This document shows, piece by piece, positions 60,701-64,000 of a stretch of DNA of 64,000 bases; position 1 is the first letter of the stretch; each line of letters opens with the position of its first letter. The notes under the pieces are model-generated. The model saw only the letters and a list, made by a program, of their open reading frames with translations. It was not told where the DNA came from and did no database searches. A program made the position numbers and the translations under genes. Source of the stretch: Nepenthes gracilis (taxonomy: Eukaryota > Streptophyta > Magnoliopsida > Caryophyllales > Nepenthaceae); contig BSYO01000003.1 in assembly GCA_033239525.1 (NCBI GenBank), positions 4,520,001 through 4,584,000 of the forward strand, given 5' to 3'.

Positions 60701-63700
60701 AGCCATACAAGAAGAGATCGGTTCACTGCATGAAACCATATATTTGAGTTGGCTGAATTACCAAAGAGGAAGCGAGCCCTGAAAAATAAATGAATATTTC
60801 GTTTGAAGACAGATGAGAGTACCTCGAAACCAAGGTACAAGGCAAGGCTAGTAGTAAAAAGATTGAACCGGTGAAAAGGGATCGATTTTGATGAAATATT
60901 TGCCCCAATTGTAAAAATATCCTCAATAAGGGTGGTGCTCAGTTGGACTGTTGCTCTGAACTTGGAGGTGGAGCAGCTTGATATTCGGACAGCATACCTC
61001 CATGGTAACCTTGAGGAAGAAATTTATATGAACCAACTAGAAGGATTTCAAATAAAGGGAAAGGAACATGTCGTTTAAGGAAAAGTCTATACGGACTAAA
61101 ACAGGCTTCCAAAACATGGTACAAGAAGTTTGAATATGTCATGGCCGATCAAGGATATCGAAAGACTACTTCTCACCACTGTGTCTTTGTGTAAAACTTC
61201 TCCAAGGACGATTTCATCATTCTCCTTCTCTACATGGATGACATGCTGGTAATTGAGCAAAACAGCGTTCGGATAAAGGAACTGAAGTAGCAACTTGGAA
61301 AGTCCTTTGCTATGAAAGATTGGGGCCAGCGAAACAGATTCTACGTATCAGGATATCTCGCAACCGCAAGAATAAGAAATTATGGCTGTCTCAAGAAAGT
61401 TACATTGAGAATGTTCTTCAACGTTTTAACATGGACAAGTCCAAACCAATAAGCACACCGTTGACAAGTCACTTCAGGTTAAGTAGTGGGCACGGTCCGA
61501 CCTCGGATGTTGAGAAAGCCAGCATGAGAAGCATACCCTATTCTTCAGCCGTAGATAGCTTGATGTACGCGGCAGTATGCACGAGGCCGGACATTATACA
61601 TGCTGTCGACACAGTTAGTCGATTCCTGTCGAATCCAGGAAGGGAGCACTGGACTGCGATAAAATTGATAATGAGATATCTCCGAGGGACTTCTAAATTA
61701 TGTCTATGCTTCGAAAATGATAAGTCTCACCTGGTCAGATACACGGATGCTAATATAGCAGGTGATGTTGACTCTAGAAAATCCACATCGCGATATTTGG
61801 TCAAGTTTGCTAGAGGAGCAGTATCTTGACAATCAAAGTTGCAGAAGTGTGTTGCCTCTCAACAACTAAGGTAGAATTCATTACAGTAACTGAGGCCAGC
61901 TAAGAAGTGCTATGGATGAAAAAATTCATCCAAGAACTAGGCTTCAAGTAAGAAAAGTACATGGTGCTTTGCGATAGCCAAAGTGCTATACATCTTTATT
62001 GGAACTCCTCATTCCACTCAAGATTGAAACATATTGATATTCGATATCATTGGGTAAGAGATATTATTGATACTGGACTATTGTCGCTTGAAAAAGTTCG
62101 AACGGGGGGAATAGATTAGATATGATGACTAAGGTTCTGCCAAATGGAAGACTTGAAGCCTGTTGCAATATGGCTGATTTATCGAATCTAGTTCCCCCAC
62201 GGTCATGAGGGAAAGTTTGTTGGCATATAAGGTCACTTCCGTGTGGGACGACTAAACAGTAGAAGCCGATCAACAGGATGTTGACCGGCTGTGAGGAGAA
62301 GTTGATTAACGAATGGTTGACTATCCACAAAAGAAAGCAGCATAGCTCGAGGACTTGTGCACAGTTTGGACCGAGGACTTGTATATAGTATAGCCCAACG
62401 ACTTGTGTACAGTATAGCCAGAGGACTTGTGCACAATATAGCCCGAGGACCTGGGCGCAAAAAGCGCACGAGGACTTTGCACAGATAAAAGGCCGAAGTC
62501 TCTGTCATAGCCCGAGGATTTCGATAAAGATCGAAATCTCTGTTAAGATCTGAGGACTTGTTAAGGACCGATGTCTCTAATAAAGGTCGACAACACTGGA
62601 CAAAAGCAAGAGAGCTGAAAACAACAGAGCATAACAACTCAAAAGATTGACTTTCTCAAAACATACATGATCTCTACAGAGTGGGCGCAATCTCTGTAGA
62701 GTAGGCACTTTCTCTGCGGAGTATGATGACTTCCAGAGCATCTTTACATTGTTCATGATGACTGGTTATGTCGTGCACGCAACACCTTTGAAGGTGGTTG
62801 CCGAATAAGTATATATATATGTATGCTGTATTAAAAGCGATTAAGGTGTGAGAGTGTGTGAAGAGAAAAACTGAGTGAAATTGTGCTCTTGGTCTCTACT
62901 CTCTCATTCTGGGATTTGTGTAACCTAGGGTTTTTGTAACCAAAAATTTATATAGTGAAATTGTTTATGGACTAAGTGTTCCGTGGTTTTTCACTTAATT
63001 GAGAATGATTTTTCACATAAAAATTCTGAGTGTTCTTATTCTCATTTTTCCCTCCCATTCTTCTGTGGTGTGTGCATTATCATTTCTCACCCTTCTCTTC
63101 TCAGTTCTTGACTGTTCAATCTTCATTTTTTTACAACACGGCTTTCGCATGAACATGCGACACTTAGATACCCCATTAATTGAGTGTAAGATTTACAAAA
63201 AAAAGTGATCCAAAACCCAATAGTAAGAAAGTAGTGCAAATTATAGAACACATTATGCAGCGTCTGTATCATTTCTCAAAATAGCATTGATCAATCAAAT
63301 GAACTAATCTTAAATTAACATTAACTGCCAATTCTAATCCGCACCTGAGTTACTGATCTTTCGAATGGCGAGATTATTCCTGTCAGCAACGTACACATTC
63401 CCTTTGGAATCAACAGCAAAACTTTTAGGCTTGTTGAACGTAGCAGTATCGGACTCACCGTCTGAAAATCCGGCCACTCCACTACCGGAGAACTTAGTCA
63501 CACTATCTGCATAACAGAACCAAATAATAAATCGCAAAATTATGCCCAGATAATCTGAGATACCCCGTTTGTCTTATCAAAGAGATTTTTTTTTCCAAAA
63601 AACAAAAAAAGTCTTATAAAAGGGCAGAATTAGGAGTACCTTGGGAAATTGGAAGTGAGATGGTGAAAAACGCGCTGTTTGATGAATCCAGGAGTAGCAA

Positions 63701-63969
63701 ATCGTGTGAAACTCCCGCTCTTGGCGCGACTGAGTATGGATTGATGTCCAGTTTGTTGCCGTCCAGTACGGTTGTTACTGTATACCCGCCTTCGTATACG
63801 TGCTTAGCCAAAACTGCGATGAAAACACAAGAAAAAGAAAGAAATCCTTTGAGAATGACGATGATACTTCCATAAACATCGAGTTTTCCTGATGAAGAAA
63901 ATTACCGTGAAGTAGAAATAGCTTGAAGATGACGAGGACGAAGGCAGGATGAGAGAAAGGTGGAGCCAT
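51779..63969 (-). CDS. NHL-repeat membrane protein (second copy) with a 9.6-kb retroelement-filled intron
   Basis: Minus-strand exons are 63969-63906, 63813-63640, 63506-63345, 53787-53590, 52447-52346 (or 52350) and 52284-51779. The product has a signal peptide (MAPPFSHPAFVLVIFKLFLL), NHL blades (FNKPKSFAVDSKGNVYVADR and then IRKISNSG; FDLTYIPDMCALLISDHGN), a membrane helix (WGLGLGISCLVGAIIGFAV) and a Ser/Lys-rich cytosolic tail ending in VRRR. Length is about 401 residues. Intron phases match the first NHL gene, but the small exon encoding IVSGFVSSAAARLMKWLWSL has no counterpart. Intron 3 (63344-53788) holds two Copia elements and an older LTR. The canonical donor after exon 5 (gtaagt at 52349) gives the wrong phase for exon 6. 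Only a weaker donor four bases on (gtacca) keeps the frame, with an intron of just 61 bp. The protein resembles Arabidopsis At1g23880/At1g70280-type NHL proteins. Expression may suffer from the long intron. Confidence 0.75.
54780..55220 (-). mobile_element. Older LTR fragment hosting the nested Copia elements
   Basis: It starts tgttgggatttcttggga. Read on the minus strand, a TATA-like gggatataagagg (about 55028-55040) is followed by a leader and a 3' end of Copia-LTR character (aaatcccaaca). The sequence breaks at 55221, where a Copia LTR begins. It probably resumes in the 69-bp island 57209-57277 between the two Copia elements. The other LTR end was not found. Confidence 0.45.
55221..55890 (-). 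repeat. Truncated 3' LTR of the deleted Copia element
   Basis: About 670 bp matching the 3' part of the LTR. The first 200-250 bp are absent and it abuts gag sequence directly. The exact junction is within a few bases of 55890. Confidence 0.75.
56422..57208 (-). repeat. 5' LTR of the deleted Copia element
   Basis: 787 bp, shorter than the 917-921 bp LTRs of the neighbour. It carries fewer copies of the roughly 22-bp U3 unit (cgaggacttgtgcacagt and similar) than they do. Confidence 0.8.
57278..58194 (+). repeat. 5' LTR of the Copia element
   Basis: 917 bp. Its U3 carries several units of a roughly 22-bp repeat (gaggactt, acagtatagcc), then an AT run and probable TATA region (about 57860-57890), and a leader ending acaaca. 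Over the first 50 bases it differs from the 3' LTR at ten positions, all transitions. Confidence 0.87.
58197..58208 (+). other. Primer-binding site (initiator Met-tRNA type)
   Basis: tggtatcagagc lies two bases after the 5' LTR and matches the initiator methionyl-tRNA 3' end used by most plant Copia elements. Confidence 0.88.
58231..62110 (+). pseudogene. Copia gag-pol relic with multiple stops and frameshifts
   Basis: Gag starts at 58231 but stops within about 25 codons, then continues in pieces (58549-58983) to a CCHC zinc knuckle (CHYCSKKGHIKKYC). The protease active-site phrase DWMVDTGASIHITP lies at 59119-59160, just after a stop. An integrase zinc region (LWHHRLGHMSEQGLYRLAKK) and the start of the core (DVIHTDLCGPF) lie within 59326-59784, with further core at 59986-60234. 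Reverse transcriptase includes LDIRTAYLHGNLEEEIYMN (near 60980) and LYMDDMLV (about 61228-61251). RNase H wording (YAAVCTRPDIIHAV; RYLRGTSKLCLCF; YTDANIAGD) is at 61320-61829. At least six in-frame stops separate these parts, so no functional polyprotein can be made. Confidence 0.85.
62207..62217 (+). other. Polypurine tract of the Copia element
   Basis: gagggaaagtt sits immediately before the 3' LTR and matches the purine-rich primer site expected there. Confidence 0.65.
62218..63138 (+). repeat. 3' LTR of the Copia element
   Basis: 921 bp, homologous end to end with 57278-58194 but clearly diverged. It has about four units of the ~22-bp U3 repeat at 62340-62455. Confidence 0.87.
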
Positions 63970-64000
63970 GATCACAGATGTAGTAAATAGTAAGTTAGGG

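Larger units (their letters stand above)
57278..63138 (+). mobile_element. Complete but dead Ty1/Copia retrotransposon (5.86 kb)
   Basis: LTRs at 57278-58194 and 62218-63138 (TGTTGG...ACAACA) enclose a primer-binding site, a gag-pol relic and a polypurine tract, in the order gag, protease, integrase, reverse transcriptase, RNase H typical of Ty1/Copia. Flanks cgggt (57273-57277) and cggct (63139-63143) match at four of five bases as a target duplication. Gag wording suggests the Tork/Tnt1 group, which is inference. It lies in antisense inside intron 3 of the second NHL gene. Confidence 0.88.

Noticed and set aside
1..64000. CRISPR arrays, bacterial operons, defence or toxin systems
   Set aside because: No regularly spaced short repeats and no bacterial-type genes; intron-split plant genes and plant retroelements explain the window.

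Overview
The window is nuclear DNA from a flowering plant, probably a eudicot with a large, repeat-rich genome. Evidence: four intron-containing plant genes with GT-AG introns, very AT-rich spacers, and many decayed retroelements, most of them reduced to solo LTRs. The species cannot be named from the sequence.

Genes, left to right: (1) a HAK/KUP/KT potassium transporter closest to KUP12/POT12 (7523-20977, +, nine exons, 834 residues); (2) a class II trehalose-phosphate synthase, TPS9/TPS10 type (29700-32632, +, three coding exons, 860 residues), probably with a non-coding first exon near 24390-24531 and a ~5 kb leader intron; (3) an NHL-repeat membrane protein (46594-50410, +, seven exons) with a one-base frameshift in its last exon; (4) a second NHL-repeat membrane protein on the minus strand (63969-51779, six exons), convergent with the first, whose third intron is stretched to about 9.6 kb by nested retroelements.

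The order KUP - class II TPS - NHL - NHL looks like an ancestral block. From memory of Arabidopsis locus numbers, pieces survive as KUP12 beside TPS10, TPS9 beside NHL genes, and TPS8 between an NHL gene and KUP6.

Mobile DNA fills most of the rest. Two solo LTRs of one family lie inverted at 2941-4048 and 5130-6195, each with a perfect 5-bp target duplication. An RTE-type LINE relic sits in KUP12 intron 1. A solo LTR splits a membrane-protein-like pseudogene in the TPS leader intron. From 34 to 45 kb there is a field of LTRs, two of them with perfect target duplications (38791-39546; 42547-45173). At 55.2-63.1 kb two Copia elements of one family lie head to head, the left one internally deleted and the right one full-length but full of stops. 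I saw no tRNA or rRNA gene, CRISPR array or bacterial-type system. The noteworthy content is the syntenic block, the nested insertions with their relative ages, the NHL frameshift, leader uORFs and a G-box-rich GC island between KUP12 and TPS.
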